A stretch of DNA of 64,000 nucleotides from contig CAZUYC010000123.1 of assembly GCA_964624475.1 (NCBI GenBank), forward strand, positions 6,663 through 70,662, written 5' to 3'. Shown here piece after piece: positions 7,800 through 17,956 of the stretch. This stretch comes from CAZUYC01 sp964624475. GTDB lineage: Bacteria > Myxococcota_A > UBA9160 > SMWR01. The position numbers were made by a program, and so were the translations under genes. Positions within the stretch are counted from its first letter, which is position 1. Every line of letters starts with the position of its first letter. The notes beneath the pieces are model-generated. The model had not been told where the DNA came from and searched no databases. It saw nothing but the letters and a program-made list of their open reading frames with translations.

Positions 7800-9149
7800 T
7801 CAGGACGGAGCGGCAGCGACGGGCGCCAGGCGACGGACCGGAGCCTGGGCGGAGAGCTGGCGCAGCCCGCGCTCGGCGAGCTGGCGCACCCGCTCCCGCG
7901 AGAGGGCGAGGCGCAGGCCGATGGCGGCGTAGCTCTGGGGCTCGACGCCGCCGATCCCGAAGCGCCAGGCCAGGATCTGCCGCTCGCGCTCCGGCAGCTC
8001 GCCCAGCGCCCCCGCGAGGGTCGCGCGGAGCTCGTCCCGCACGAGCCCCTCGGCCGGATCCTCCGCGTCCTCGTCGCTGAGGGCGTTCTCGAGCGTCAGG
8101 TTCTCCGTGCCGGGGAGCGGGTTCCCCATCGAGACGTTCGGCCGCAGGGTCGACTCGACCTGGTCGACGATCTCGATCGGGATGTCGAGCGCCCGCGCGA
8201 GATCGTCGCGGGCGGGCTCGCCGCCGAGCCGCTGGCGGAGGTCGCGATCCACGCGCTTGTAGCGGAGCTGGTGGTCGTACATGTGCGACGGGACGCGCAC
8301 CGTTCGCGAGTGGTTCTGGATCGCGCGCACCATCGCCTGCGCGATCCACCACACGGCGTAGGTCGAGAAGTGGAAGCCGCGCCGGTGCTCGAACTTCTCG
8401 ACGGCCCGGATCAGGCCGAGGTTTCCCTCCTGGATCAGGTCCAGATACGGGACGCCGAGGTTCCGGTAGCGCTTGGCGATCTTCACCACGAGGCGCAGGT
8501 TGTGGCGCACGAAGGTCTGCTTGGCGGTGTGCAGTCGGGCGAGGGCGGCGTCCGCGCGCTCGATCTGGCCGCGCGCGCGCGGCGTATCGAGGCCGAGGCG
8601 CTCGGTCTCGGCCTCGGGCTCCGCGAGCGGATCTTCCGAAGCCGTGAGCGCCCGGAAGCGCTCCAGGATCGCCAGCAGCTCGCGCACCTCGATGCGGACC
8701 CGGGCGAGCCGCCCCGCGATCCGGTCGTCGATCCCCTTGCGGCGCGCCGGCGCGTCGGCCGCGCGCGGTCGGATCGCCTGGCGCTCGGCGACGAGGCGCG
8801 CGACCGCCGTGAAGCAGGTGTCGATACGCCGGCCCCAGTCGGTGCTGCTCCCATCGCGGTGGCCGGCGGCGAGGGCGGCGGTCACGCGCCCCGCCCGGCG
8901 CAGCTCGTGCCAGCGCTCGAGCAGGCAGTCGGCGGTGGCCGGGATCGAGAGGATCGCGGCCCGGATCTCGGCCTCCTCCGACTCGAGGATGCTCGCGAGC
9001 TGCGCCGTCTCCTCGCGCGTGAGCACGCGGATGTGCCCGATCGATCGGATGTAGCGGTCGAGCGCGCTGCGCGCCGAGTCGCCGGAACCGTCGGCGTCCG
9101 TGACACCCGCGCCGGAATCGCTGGGGAGATCGAAGAGATTCGTGTCCAA
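7800..9149 (-). CDS. RNA polymerase sigma-70 family factor (RpoD/RpoS-like group)
   Basis: I choose a TTG start at 9149 because GGAG lies a few bases upstream and the region before it has no sigma homology. The protein has about 449 residues. Region 1.2-like sequence (SALDRYIRSIGHIRVLTREE) is followed by a helical, Arg-rich non-conserved stretch. Region 2 follows, with LDLIQEGNLGLIRAVEKFE and the melting and -10 recognition helix FHFSTYAVWWIAQAMVRAI. Region 3 and a region 4 ending in LSRERVRQLAERGLRQL come last. The DLIQEGN and FSTYAVWWI blocks point to the primary/group 2 class, not ECF. The region 4.2 helix before SRERV is somewhat divergent, so it is probably an alternative factor, not the housekeeping one. 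Confidence 0.88.
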   Translation of the reverse strand: MDTNLFDLPSDSGAGVTDADGSGDSARSALDRYIRSIGHIRVLTREETAQLASILESEEAEIRAAILSIPATADCLLERWHELRRAGRVTAALAAGHRDGSSTDWGRRIDTCFTAVARLVAERQAIRPRAADAPARRKGIDDRIAGRLARVRIEVRELLAILERFRALTASEDPLAEPEAETERLGLDTPRARGQIERADAALARLHTAKQTFVRHNLRLVVKIAKRYRNLGVPYLDLIQEGNLGLIRAVEKFEHRRGFHFSTYAVWWIAQAMVRAIQNHSRTVRVPSHMYDHQLRYKRVDRDLRQRLGGEPARDDLARALDIPIEIVDQVESTLRPNVSMGNPLPGTENLTLENALSDEDAEDPAEGLVRDELRATLAGALGELPERERQILAWRFGIGGVEPQSYAAIGLRLALSRERVRQLAERGLRQLSAQAPVRRLAPVAAAPS

Positions 9150-9417
9150 GTGAGCTCCAGCCGGGCGGATCGGTGCCGCGGATCCCCCCGTCTCCAGTAC
9201 GATCTTGCGTCCCGATCGGATGCCTCGTGTGGTTCCTGGCGGACCCACGCCGGCGCAGGTCGAAAGCTGTGCACCGGCGCCCGATCACCAAGTTCGACAC
9301 TCGGCCCCGGCGCGGGGTTCCCGCAGGCCCTGCCCGAGGGAGCCCCCGGGGGTGAGGATCGTCTCGCTCCAGCGGGCCGGGCCCGACCGCCCCACTCGGG
9401 GTAGCCTCCTTCTGTTG

Positions 9418-10587
9418 ATGGTCCCGCGCCCCCCGGATCGGCTCCTCACGCGGGGCTTTGCGTCGCTCCTCCTCGCGCAGGCCGGCTTCGGGTACGCGTT
9501 CTCGAGCTACTTCCTGCTGCCGAAGTTCCTCGTGGTCGCGCTCCAGGCGGGGCCGCGCGAGATCGGGCTCCTGACCGCGGCGCACAACGCCGCCGTCGTG
9601 CTCCTGATGCCGCCGATGGGCGCGCTCGTCGATCGCTTCGGGCGCCGGCGCTTCCTCACCGCGGGAGCGCTGCTCATGGCCGCAGCTTCGCTCGCGTTCA
9701 CGACCGTCGACTCCTTCGGCCCGGCGATCTTCGCCCTGCGCGCGCTGCAGGCGCTCGCCTTCGCGATGGCCTTCGCCGCCGGCTCCGCCCTCGCCGTCGA
9801 CGAGGCGCCGCCCGAGCGGGTGGCCCAGGCCATCGGCCTCTTCGGGCTCGCCTTCCTCTCGATGAACGCGGTCGGACCGGCGGTCGTCGAGGAGGTATCC
9901 GCGCGCGCCGGCTGGCCCGCGACCTTCGCGCTCGCGGCCGTCGGAGCGCTGGCCAGCGCGCTCCTCTCGCTGCGCCTGCGCGAGCGCCCCGGGGCGCGGT
10001 CCGAGGAGGAGCCCCTGACGGGGCTCCTCGAGGTGGCCACCCGCCCGAGCCAGCTGCGCGTGAGCATCGTGGTCGCGCTCGTCGGGGCCGCCTTCAGCTC
10101 GCTCTTCATCTTCCATCAGCCCTTCGCGATCGAATCCGGGATCGCGCGCCTGCGCGACTTCTTCGTCGCCTACGCGATCGCCGCGATCGCCGTGCGCGTC
10201 GCCTTCGGCGCCTTCATCGATCGCTTCGGGCGCCGGCGTTCGTCCATCGCCTCCCTCGCGCTCTACGTCGCCGTCGCGCTCCTCGCGACCGAGATCCCCC
10301 ACACGGGTCTCGCGCCGCTCGGGGGCGCGCTCGGCCTCGCCCACGGCATCTTCTACCCCGCGTTCAACGCCGTCGCCGTCGAGCGCTGCGGCCCCCGCGA
10401 GCGGGGCAAGGTGATGGCGCTCTACCAGGCCGCCTTCCAGCTGGGCGGCGCGGTCGGACCGCTCGCCCTCGGCCTGCTCGCCGAGCGCGAGGGCTACCCG
10501 CCCGTCTTCGCCGTTTCCGCCGCCTGCCTCGCCCTCGCGCTCGCGGTGCTCGTGCTCTCGCCCGAGGGCCGGCGCGCCGGCTGGTAG
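9418..10587 (+). CDS. Major facilitator superfamily transporter
   Basis: This 389-residue protein has 12 predicted hydrophobic helices in two halves. The loop between helices 2 and 3 carries LVDRFGRRRFLTAGALLM, and the equivalent loop of the second half carries FIDRFGRRRSSIASLALY, the classic MFS repeat signature. The ATG at 9418 was chosen because helix 1 starts about 15 residues later and upstream in-frame sequence is Arg/Pro-rich and not membrane-like. The substrate is unknown; overall it resembles drug or small-molecule exporters. It is divergent from the sigma factor gene, with a 268-base spacer holding both promoters. A large perfect hairpin follows its stop. Confidence 0.88.
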   Translation: MVPRPPDRLLTRGFASLLLAQAGFGYAFSSYFLLPKFLVVALQAGPREIGLLTAAHNAAVVLLMPPMGALVDRFGRRRFLTAGALLMAAASLAFTTVDSFGPAIFALRALQALAFAMAFAAGSALAVDEAPPERVAQAIGLFGLAFLSMNAVGPAVVEEVSARAGWPATFALAAVGALASALLSLRLRERPGARSEEEPLTGLLEVATRPSQLRVSIVVALVGAAFSSLFIFHQPFAIESGIARLRDFFVAYAIAAIAVRVAFGAFIDRFGRRRSSIASLALYVAVALLATEIPHTGLAPLGGALGLAHGIFYPAFNAVAVERCGPRERGKVMALYQAAFQLGGAVGPLALGLLAEREGYPPVFAVSAACLALALAVLVLSPEGRRAGW

Positions 10588-10588
10588 C

Positions 10589-10670
10589 GGGACGGTGTTC
10601 AGATCTTTCGAATTTTCAGATTCGCCCCCGAGGGCGAATCTGAAAATTCGAAAGATCTGAACACCGTCCC
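10589..10670. repeat. Perfect 39-bp inverted repeat with 4-base loop (REP-like)
   Basis: The left arm (10589-10627) begins GGGACGGTGTTCAGATCTTT and the right arm (10632-10670) is its exact reverse complement. The loop is CCGA. The stem is AT-rich in the middle, quite unlike the flanking coding DNA, and begins one base after the MFS gene stop. A third GTCCCC block (about 10674-10683) follows the right arm. GGGGACGG-type feet on long stems resemble REP sequences mobilised by RAYT (TnpA-REP) enzymes. It could also stop transcription in both directions, although no T-run follows the plus-strand arm directly. Confidence 0.85.
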
Positions 10671-10703
10671 CTTTTCCGTCCCCGTTTCTGCTAGGAAGGG
10701 CGC

Positions 10704-11696
10704 GTGGCGGGGAACGAGCCGCTTCGCATCGGCATCCTCGGGGCCGCGCGCATCGCGCCGATGGCGCTCGTCCGCCCCGCGCGGAGCGTCCCCGGGGCCG
10801 CGGTGGCGGCCGTGGCGGCCCGCGACGAGGCGCGCGCGCGGCGCTTCGCCGCGCGCCACGGCATCCCGCGCGTCCACCGCAGCTACGCGGAGCTCCTCGC
10901 CGACCCCGGGATCGATGCCGTCTACAACCCGCTCCCGAACGGCCTGCACTGCGAGTGGACGATCCGCGCCCTCGAGGCCGGGAAGCACGTGCTCTGCGAG
11001 AAGCCCCTCGCGTCGAACGCCGACGAGGCCCGCCGCATGGCCGAAGCGGCCTCGCGCGCCGATCGCGTGCTCGTCGAGGCCTTCCACTGGCGCTACCACC
11101 CGCTGGCGGAGCGCATGAAGGCGATCGTCGAATCCGGCGCGCTCGGCCGCGTGCGCCACCTCGAGGCGAGCTGCTGCTTCCCGCTGCTCCTCCCGGGCGA
11201 CATCCGCTACCGCCTCGACCTCGCGGGCGGCGCGCTGATGGACGCCGGCTGCTACCCGGTCAGCATCGTGCGCCACCTCGCGGGAGCCGAGCCCGAGGTC
11301 GTCTCGGCCACGGCGCGGCTCGCCTCGCCCGAGGTCGACCGCTGGATGCGCGCCGAGCTGCGCTTCGCGGACGGCCGCACGGGGCGCATCACCTGTTCGC
11401 TCTTCTCGGCGTCGCTGCTTCGGGTCGAGGCGCGCGCGGTCGGCGACGAGGGGGAGATGCGCGTGCTGAACCCGATCGCCCCGCACTTCTTCCACCGGCT
11501 GCGCGTGCGCACGCGGGCGCGAAGCACCACGGAGCGCGTCCCGGGCGAGGCCAGCTACGTTCACCAGCTCCGCGCCTTCGTGGGCGCCGTGCGCGGGGGG
11601 GAGCGCGTCCCCACGGACGCCGCGCACGGCGTCGCCAACATGACGGTGATCGACGCGATCTACCGCAAGGCGGGCCTGCGGCCGCGGGGGCTCTGA
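10704..11696 (+). CDS. Gfo/Idh/MocA family oxidoreductase
   Basis: This 330-residue NAD(P)-dependent dehydrogenase starts with GTG. The Rossmann motif IGILGAARIAP sits at residues 9-19, and the family fingerprint CEKPLASNADEARRM lies near residue 95. FHWRYHPLAERM and the substrate-site block GALMDAGCYPVSIVRHL follow. The HWRYHP segment is seen in members close to trans-1,2-dihydrobenzene-1,2-diol and xylose dehydrogenases. The actual substrate, probably a sugar or cyclitol, cannot be told. It stands alone between the hairpin element and a convergent membrane-protein gene, only a few bases from the latter's end. Confidence 0.9.
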   Translation: MAGNEPLRIGILGAARIAPMALVRPARSVPGAAVAAVAARDEARARRFAARHGIPRVHRSYAELLADPGIDAVYNPLPNGLHCEWTIRALEAGKHVLCEKPLASNADEARRMAEAASRADRVLVEAFHWRYHPLAERMKAIVESGALGRVRHLEASCCFPLLLPGDIRYRLDLAGGALMDAGCYPVSIVRHLAGAEPEVVSATARLASPEVDRWMRAELRFADGRTGRITCSLFSASLLRVEARAVGDEGEMRVLNPIAPHFFHRLRVRTRARSTTERVPGEASYVHQLRAFVGAVRGGERVPTDAAHGVANMTVIDAIYRKAGLRPRGL

Positions 11697-11702
11697 GCGC
11701 GA

Positions 11703-12362
11703 TCAGTCGGCGGCCTTCTCCTCGACTGCCGCTTCGCCCTCGTCCCCCTCCCCGCGGTCCTCGAGCGAGAAGACCGGAGCGCCGTCGGGGCGCGTCCCGA
11801 GCTGGACGCGGACTTTTCCCGACGGGTCCATGAACGACTGCACGGCCGTCCCGTCCGCGGCGGCGAGCGTCTCGATGCGTTTGCGGCCCTGCGCATCGAG
11901 ATGGAGCGTCCCGATCACGCCCTCCGACTCCGAGAGGAGCTGGATGCGCACCTTGCCGCCGGCGTCGAGCAGCGCGATGCCCGCGTCGCCGTCCGCGAAC
12001 GCGGCCGCGGCGATCCGCCTCGCTCCCTGCGGGTCGAGGAGCGTGAGCCCCGCCTTGCCCTGCGCGTCGATGCCCTGCGAGATCCGCAGCCGCCCCTCCG
12101 CGTCGTAGTGCTCGATCGAGCCCCCGTCCTTCGCGGCCGAGAGCGCGAGGCGTACGCGGCCCTCCGGGTCGGAGAGCGCGAGCTCCCGCGCCTCGAGCCG
12201 CTCGCGTTCGCCGATGCCCGCCGACGCGAGCGCTCCGGCGCCGACCGCGACCGCCGCGAGCGCCAGCCAGAGGCGGCGCACCGATCGCTCGAGCCGCTCG
12301 ACCCGGGCCTCGGCCCCGGTCGCCTCGCCCAGCTCCTCACCTGCCTCGTGCTCCTCTGTCAC
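11703..12362 (-). CDS. Single-pass membrane protein with repeated DxxGxxRI strands
   Basis: I do not recognise a named family. The GTG at 12362 has a strong GGGGGAGGGGG ribosome binding site; another GTG at 12401 is possible. After an acidic cytosolic stretch of about 25 residues comes one transmembrane helix (LWLALAAVAVGAGALASAGI). The extracytoplasmic part then holds about six tandem units of roughly 22 residues with the pattern DxxGxxR(I/V), for example YDAEGRLRISQG, LDPQGARRIAA, LDAGGKVRIQL, LDAQGRKRIETL and MDPSGKVRVQLG. These probably form a repetitive beta structure. The C-terminus is acidic. It is convergent with the oxidoreductase gene. Confidence 0.72.
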   Translation of the reverse strand: MTEEHEAGEELGEATGAEARVERLERSVRRLWLALAAVAVGAGALASAGIGERERLEARELALSDPEGRVRLALSAAKDGGSIEHYDAEGRLRISQGIDAQGKAGLTLLDPQGARRIAAAAFADGDAGIALLDAGGKVRIQLLSESEGVIGTLHLDAQGRKRIETLAAADGTAVQSFMDPSGKVRVQLGTRPDGAPVFSLEDRGEGDEGEAAVEEKAAD

Positions 12363-12454
12363 GGCCCCCTCCCCCGGTCCCCGCCGGACCTCTTTTCGCA
12401 CACTCTACGCCGGAGCCCTGGGCTATCGTCAACCGGACCCGCAGGGAGGATTCG

Positions 12455-12871
12455 ATGCCCCGACGCCTGCTCCCTCGGCTCGTGATCGCGCTCGCGTTCC
12501 TCGCCCCTCCCCTCGCCCGGGCCGAGGCGCCGGACTGGGAGAGCCTGCGCGAGGTCGAGACCGTCGTGGTCGTGACCGCGGACGAGGACGGCGAGTCCCG
12601 CGAGACCACGGTGTGGCTCGTGGTGGTCGACGGCGCGGGAATCGTGCGCACCGGCGGCACGCGCTGGGGCGAGAACCTCGTGCGCAGCCCCGAGCTCGAG
12701 CTGCGCGCCGGCGAGGCCTCCTACCCGCTGCGCGTCGAGTTCGTCGAGGACGACGCCCTGCGCCAGCGGATCCGGGATGCCTTCCGCGAGAAGTACGGCT
12801 TCTTCGACCAGATCGTCTCGTGGATGCGCGGCTCCCGGCCGAAGATGATGCGCCTGCATCCGAAGGAGTGA
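12455..12871 (+). CDS. Small exported protein, paralogue of the protein at 56557
   Basis: This 138-residue protein has a clear signal peptide (RRLLPRLVIALAFLAPPLARAEA, cut after about residue 24). The mature part has strands such as VETVVVVTADEDG and TTVWLVVVDGAG, then WGENLVRSPELELRAG and a C-terminal AFREKYGFFDQIVSW helix. The pattern resembles split beta-barrel, nitroreductase/F420-dependent-like proteins, but I cannot name a family. The gene at 56557 encodes a protein with the same spacing of ET..W.V..DG, W...L...PE.ELR and EKYG..D..V. It ends just 2 bases before the ilvD ATG, so the two are probably co-transcribed. Confidence 0.72.
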   Translation: MPRRLLPRLVIALAFLAPPLARAEAPDWESLREVETVVVVTADEDGESRETTVWLVVVDGAGIVRTGGTRWGENLVRSPELELRAGEASYPLRVEFVEDDALRQRIRDAFREKYGFFDQIVSWMRGSRPKMMRLHPKE

Positions 12872-12873
12872 GC

Positions 12874-14553
12874 ATGGCGAAGCTCAACCGCACGAGCGAG
12901 CGGGTCACGCGCCCGAAGTCGCAGGGCGCCTCGCAGGCCATGCTCTTCGCCACGGGCCTCTCCGAGGCCGACCTGGAAAAGGCGCAGGTCGGGATCGCCT
13001 CCTGCTGGTTCGAGGGCAACCCCTGCAACATGCACCTGCTCGAGCTCGGCGCCCGCGTGAAGGAGGGAGTCGTCGCGGCGGGGCTCGTCGGCATGCGCTT
13101 CAACACGATCGGCGTCTCGGACGCGATCTCGATGGGAACCGAGGGCATGAGCTACTCGCTCCCGTCGCGAGATCTCATCGCCGACTCGATCGAGACCGTG
13201 ATGCGCGCCCAGTGGTACGACGCGAACGTCTCGATCCCCGGCTGCGACAAGAACATGCCGGGCTGCCTGATCGCGATGGGCCGCGTGAACGTCCCGTCGC
13301 TCATGGTCTACGGCGGCACGATCCGCGCCGGGCGGAGCCGGCGCTTCGAGAAGCTCGACGTCATCTCGGCCTTCCAGTCCTACGGCGAGTTCGTGGCGGG
13401 GCGGATCGACGAGGAGACGCGCAGCGAGATCGTGCGCTTCGCCTGCCCCGGCGCGGGGGCCTGCGGCGGGATGTACACCGCGAACACGATGGCCTCGGCG
13501 ATCGAGGCGCTCGGCATGTCGCTCCCCGGGAGCTCCTCGACGCCGGCCGAGGACCCGGCGAAGCTGGACGAGTGCCGGCGCGCCGGCGCCGCGATCCGGA
13601 ACCTGCTGGAGCGGGATCTCCGTCCCCGCGACATCATGACGCGCGAGGCCTTCGAGAACGCCATGGCGGTCGTGACCGTGCTCGGCGGGTCGACCAACGC
13701 CGTGCTGCACCTGATCGCGATGGCGCGCGCGGTCGAGGTAGAGCTCGCGCTCGACGACTTCCAGCGCGTGAGCGACCGCGTCCCCTATCTCGCGGACATG
13801 AAGCCCTCCGGCCGCTTCGTGATGGAGGACCTGCACCGCGCCGGCGGCACCCCGGCGGTGCTCCGGCTCCTGCTCGAGCGCGGGGCGCTCCACGGCGAGT
13901 GCCTGACCGCGACCGGGCGGACCCTGGCCGAGAACCTGGCGGAGCTGCCCGGCCTCTCGCCCGGCCAGCAGGTGATCCGCCCCTGGGACGACCCGATCCA
14001 GGCGACGGGGCACATCCAGATCCTGCGCGGGAGCCTCGCGCCCGAGGGTGCCGTCGCGAAGCTCACCGGCAAGGAGGGGCTCACCTTCTCCGGCCCGGCG
14101 GCGGTCTTCGACGGCGAGGAGGCGATGCTCGCCGCGCTCGAGCAGGGCCGGATCCGGCGCGGCATGGTGGTCGTGATCCGCTACGAGGGCCCGAAGGGCG
14201 GCCCGGGCATGCCCGAGATGCTGACCCCGACCTCCGCGATCGTGGGAGCCGGCCTCGGCGACGCGGTGGCCCTGGTCACCGACGGCCGCTTCTCCGGCGG
14301 CTCCCACGGCTTCCTGATCGGCCACGTGACGCCCGAGGCGCAGGCAGGCGGTCCGATCGCGCTCGTGCGCGACGGCGACCCGATCGAGATCGACGCGAAG
14401 CGCCACAGCGTCGAGCTCCGCGTGGACGCGGCCGAGCTCGCGCGCCGCCGCGCCGCCTTCTCGCCGCCGCCGCTCAAGGCCACGCGCGGCGTGCTCTACC
14501 GGTACATCAAGAACGTTCGGTCGGCGTCCGAGGGCTGCGTCACGGACGAGTGA
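12874..14553 (+). CDS. ilvD: Dihydroxy-acid dehydratase
   Basis: This 559-residue Fe-S enzyme of valine, leucine and isoleucine synthesis converts 2,3-dihydroxy-isovalerate or -methylvalerate to the 2-oxo acids. The family blocks are all present: CWFEGNPCNMH, GTEGMSYSLPSRDLIADSIE, the cluster motif SIPGCDKNMPGC, CPGAGACGGMYTANTM, GGSTNAVLHLIAMA, the C-terminal KGGPGMPEML and DGRFSGGSHGF. The length is normal. The ATG at 12874 has GGAG upstream and sits 2 bases after the preceding small gene. No other branched-chain biosynthesis genes are in the window. The last 14 bases overlap the convergent phospholipase D gene. Confidence 0.97.
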   Translation: MAKLNRTSERVTRPKSQGASQAMLFATGLSEADLEKAQVGIASCWFEGNPCNMHLLELGARVKEGVVAAGLVGMRFNTIGVSDAISMGTEGMSYSLPSRDLIADSIETVMRAQWYDANVSIPGCDKNMPGCLIAMGRVNVPSLMVYGGTIRAGRSRRFEKLDVISAFQSYGEFVAGRIDEETRSEIVRFACPGAGACGGMYTANTMASAIEALGMSLPGSSSTPAEDPAKLDECRRAGAAIRNLLERDLRPRDIMTREAFENAMAVVTVLGGSTNAVLHLIAMARAVEVELALDDFQRVSDRVPYLADMKPSGRFVMEDLHRAGGTPAVLRLLLERGALHGECLTATGRTLAENLAELPGLSPGQQVIRPWDDPIQATGHIQILRGSLAPEGAVAKLTGKEGLTFSGPAAVFDGEEAMLAALEQGRIRRGMVVVIRYEGPKGGPGMPEMLTPTSAIVGAGLGDAVALVTDGRFSGGSHGFLIGHVTPEAQAGGPIALVRDGDPIEIDAKRHSVELRVDAAELARRRAAFSPPPLKATRGVLYRYIKNVRSASEGCVTDE

Positions 14554-15924
14554 CGCCGTAGGTCGTGGCGTCGACGGCGTAGGCGAGCCCGGCGAGCGGC
14601 GCGCGCCGCGTGCGGCGCGCCCGGTTGGCGAGCGCGATCTCGCGGAAGAGGCGTAGCCCCCGCAGGTCGTCCCAGCCCGAGGTGTCGATGCCGAGGTGCT
14701 CGGCGAGCAGCGCCTCGCGCAGCGCCCGCACCGTGGGCGGGTGCCAGAACGAGGCGTTGAGCTCCGTGTCGTGGTGGAAGGAGCGGTCGGCCACGTTCGT
14801 CGAGCCGATCGTGCCCCAGGCGTCGTCCACCAGCATGATCTTCGCGTGGACGTAGATCTCGTCGTAGCGCCCACCCGGACGGCTCGCCGCGATCGCGGCC
14901 AGCGTGAAGCACGGGTGCGCGCCGAGCTGCGCGAGCTTCTCGAAGAAGAAGCCCGCCCGCGGGTCGCTGCGCGCCGCGACGAAGGCCGGGTGCGCGTTGC
15001 CGGGGACGAGGAAGGCGACCTCCACGCCGCGGTCCAAGGCCCCCTGGAGCGCGTCGACGATCGCCGGTGAGCCGATCGCCTGGTCCTCGACGTAGATCGA
15101 GCTGCAAGCGGCCGCGATCGCGGCGAGGTAGTGCTCGAGGACGCTCTGCTCGCCGTGCGCGATCGGGAAGGGCTTGCCGCCGGGCGGCGCGACATCGGCG
15201 GTGTACAGCCCGGGCGCGACCGTGCGCGTCATCTGCACCGGCACCTCGCCGGCCGCGGGCGAGAGGAAGGCCGGGAACTCGAGGTCGCCGGCGCGCGCGG
15301 CGTCGGGCCACGCCCCGTCCGGGCGCGCTCGCTCGCTCGCCTCGTTCCAGCGCTGCGCGAAGTTGTGGTGGACGTCCGCCGCCGCGGGGCCGCGCACCTC
15401 GACGTAGAGGTCGTGGTCCTGGCCGCCGGGGTGGGGCGGGTGTCCGGGGCGGCACACCGACGCGTGCAGCAGGTTGATCCCGCCGACGAAGGCGACCTCG
15501 CCCACGCGCCCGGCGTCCACGATCCAGCTCTTCTGGTGGTGGCAGAACTCGCCGGGGTGGCGGTCCCAGCGCGCCTTCACGTTGGGCGCGCGCTCGGCGA
15601 GGAAGGCGCGGTCGGCGGCGTCGCCCGGGAAGTGGGTGGATTCGGGCTCGAGCTCGCCGAGCCGGGGCTCGCGCCAGAAGAGCACGCGCACGTCGATCCG
15701 GCGCCGCGCGGCGCGCTCGAGGACGTCGAAGAGGCCGCCCCGCCCGTCCGGCATCGCGACGTCGCGGTCGACGTACGCGACCGTGAGCCAGACGCTCTCG
15801 CGTGCGGCCTCCACGGCCTCGCAGATGCGCTGGAACGCCGGCTCGCCGTCGACGAGCGGGCGCACGGCGTTGCCGGACCGCAGGGGGTAGGCTCCCCGCC
15901 GGGCCGCAGGAACGTTCGTCTGGC

Positions 15925-15928
<4 letters not shown>
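14540..15928 (-). CDS. Phospholipase D-like protein (cardiolipin synthase type)
   Basis: This 462-residue protein has two PLD half-sites. The first is HHQKSWIVDAGRVGEVAFVGG around residues 135-155. The second is VHAKIMLVDDAWGTIGSTN near residues 360-378, with the HxK-D and GSxN residues both intact. Two HKD motifs without an N-terminal transmembrane anchor fit a soluble PLD/cardiolipin synthase-like phosphodiesterase or transphosphatidylase acting at the membrane. The GTG start at 15928 overlaps the threonine aldolase stop (GTGA), which fixes the start and implies co-transcription. The substrate is not determined. Confidence 0.9.
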
Positions 15929-16952
<1,024 letters not shown>

Positions 16953-16956
<4 letters not shown>

Positions 16957-17795
16957 CGGGGCGAGTGTACCTCGGAGGCGTGCACCTCGGTGAGGAACGC
17001 GAGCACGGCGGAGAGGAAGCGCCCGGGCTGCTCGAGGTGGACGTTGTGCCCGGCGCCCGCGATCTCGACGAGGCGGGCGCCGCGGATCTCTGCGGCCAGG
17101 GCCAGGACTCCCTCGCGCGAGAGCAGCGGGCTCTCGGCGCCGCGCACGAGCAGGGTCGGCGCCGCCACGTGCTCGAGCTCCGGGCCCCGCTCGGGTGGGA
17201 GCGCGAACCAGCGCGGATCGAACTTGAATCCGAAGCGGCCACCCGGCTCCTCGCCCACCGAGGCGCTCGCGATGCGCGCCCGCAGCGCCTCGGGAGCCCC
17301 GGGCGCCGGCGGGAGGAAGCGGAAGCGGGCGATCGCCTCCTCGCGGCTGCGGTAGCTGCGCCGCGCGGCGAGCGCGAGGCGCATCATGCGGCGGGTCCGC
17401 GTGCCGGCGCCGCGGGCCACGTCGACCACGACGAGCGCGCGCGGCCGGCGGGCGCCTGCGTGACGGGCCGCGTGCTCGAGCGCGACGTGGCCCCCCATCG
17501 AGTGCCCGAGCAGCGCGGCGTCGGGCGCGCCGATGTGCTCGAGCAGGCCCACGAGGTCGCGCTGGAAGGCGCCCGGCCGCGGCTCGGGAGCGTCGGAATC
17601 GCCGTGGCCGCGGAAATCGAGCGCCAGCACGTGGAAGCGCTCGGCCAGCGCCGGGGCCACCTCGTCCCACCAGTGGGCGTTGGCGCCGCCGCCGTGGAGC
17701 AGGACGAGCTTCGGCCGGGCGGGGTCGCCGTGGTGGATGGCGTGCAGCGCGACGCCGTCGAGCGAGGGCGTGGTGAAGCGTTCGGAGCGCGCCAC
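16953..17795 (-). CDS. Alpha/beta fold hydrolase
   Basis: This 280-residue protein has a GTG start at 17795; open frame further upstream lies in the histone promoter region and looks non-coding. The oxyanion-hole motif LVLLHGGGANAHWWDEVAPAL is near residue 30. ALDFRGHGDSD and the nucleophile elbow LLGHSMGGHVAL (Ser about residue 103) follow, and a C-terminal GAGHNVHLEQP supplies the catalytic His. It is the first gene of the hydrolase-ltaE-PLD operon. The family includes esterases, C-C hydrolases and haloperoxidase-like proteins, and the substrate is unknown. Confidence 0.9.
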
Positions 17796-17882
17796 GGGCG
17801 GCCGGAGTATAGGCCGCCGGGCCTTCCGGCCTCCCGAATGCCCTCCCCGAGGCGATTCCGCGCGGAATTCGACAGATTTCGA

Positions 17883-17911
17883 TTGGAACTGCGCGCGAAA
17901 GCTCCTATGAT
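17883..17911 (+). promoter_or_regulatory. Strong sigma-70-type promoter for the histone-fold gene
   Basis: TTGGAA (17883-17888) and TATGAT (17906-17911) are separated by exactly 17 bases. The -10 matches the consensus in 5 of 6 positions and the -35 in 4 of 6. The surrounding 60 bases are more AT-rich than the genome background. A strong ribosome binding site, GGAGGGAG (17948-17955), follows just before the ATG at 17957. This combination of promoter and Shine-Dalgarno is the best in the window and predicts high expression. Confidence 0.65.
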
Positions 17912-17956
17912 CCGCCCCCGGAAAGCGCCGGGTGGATCCGGCGAGCTGGAGGGAGC

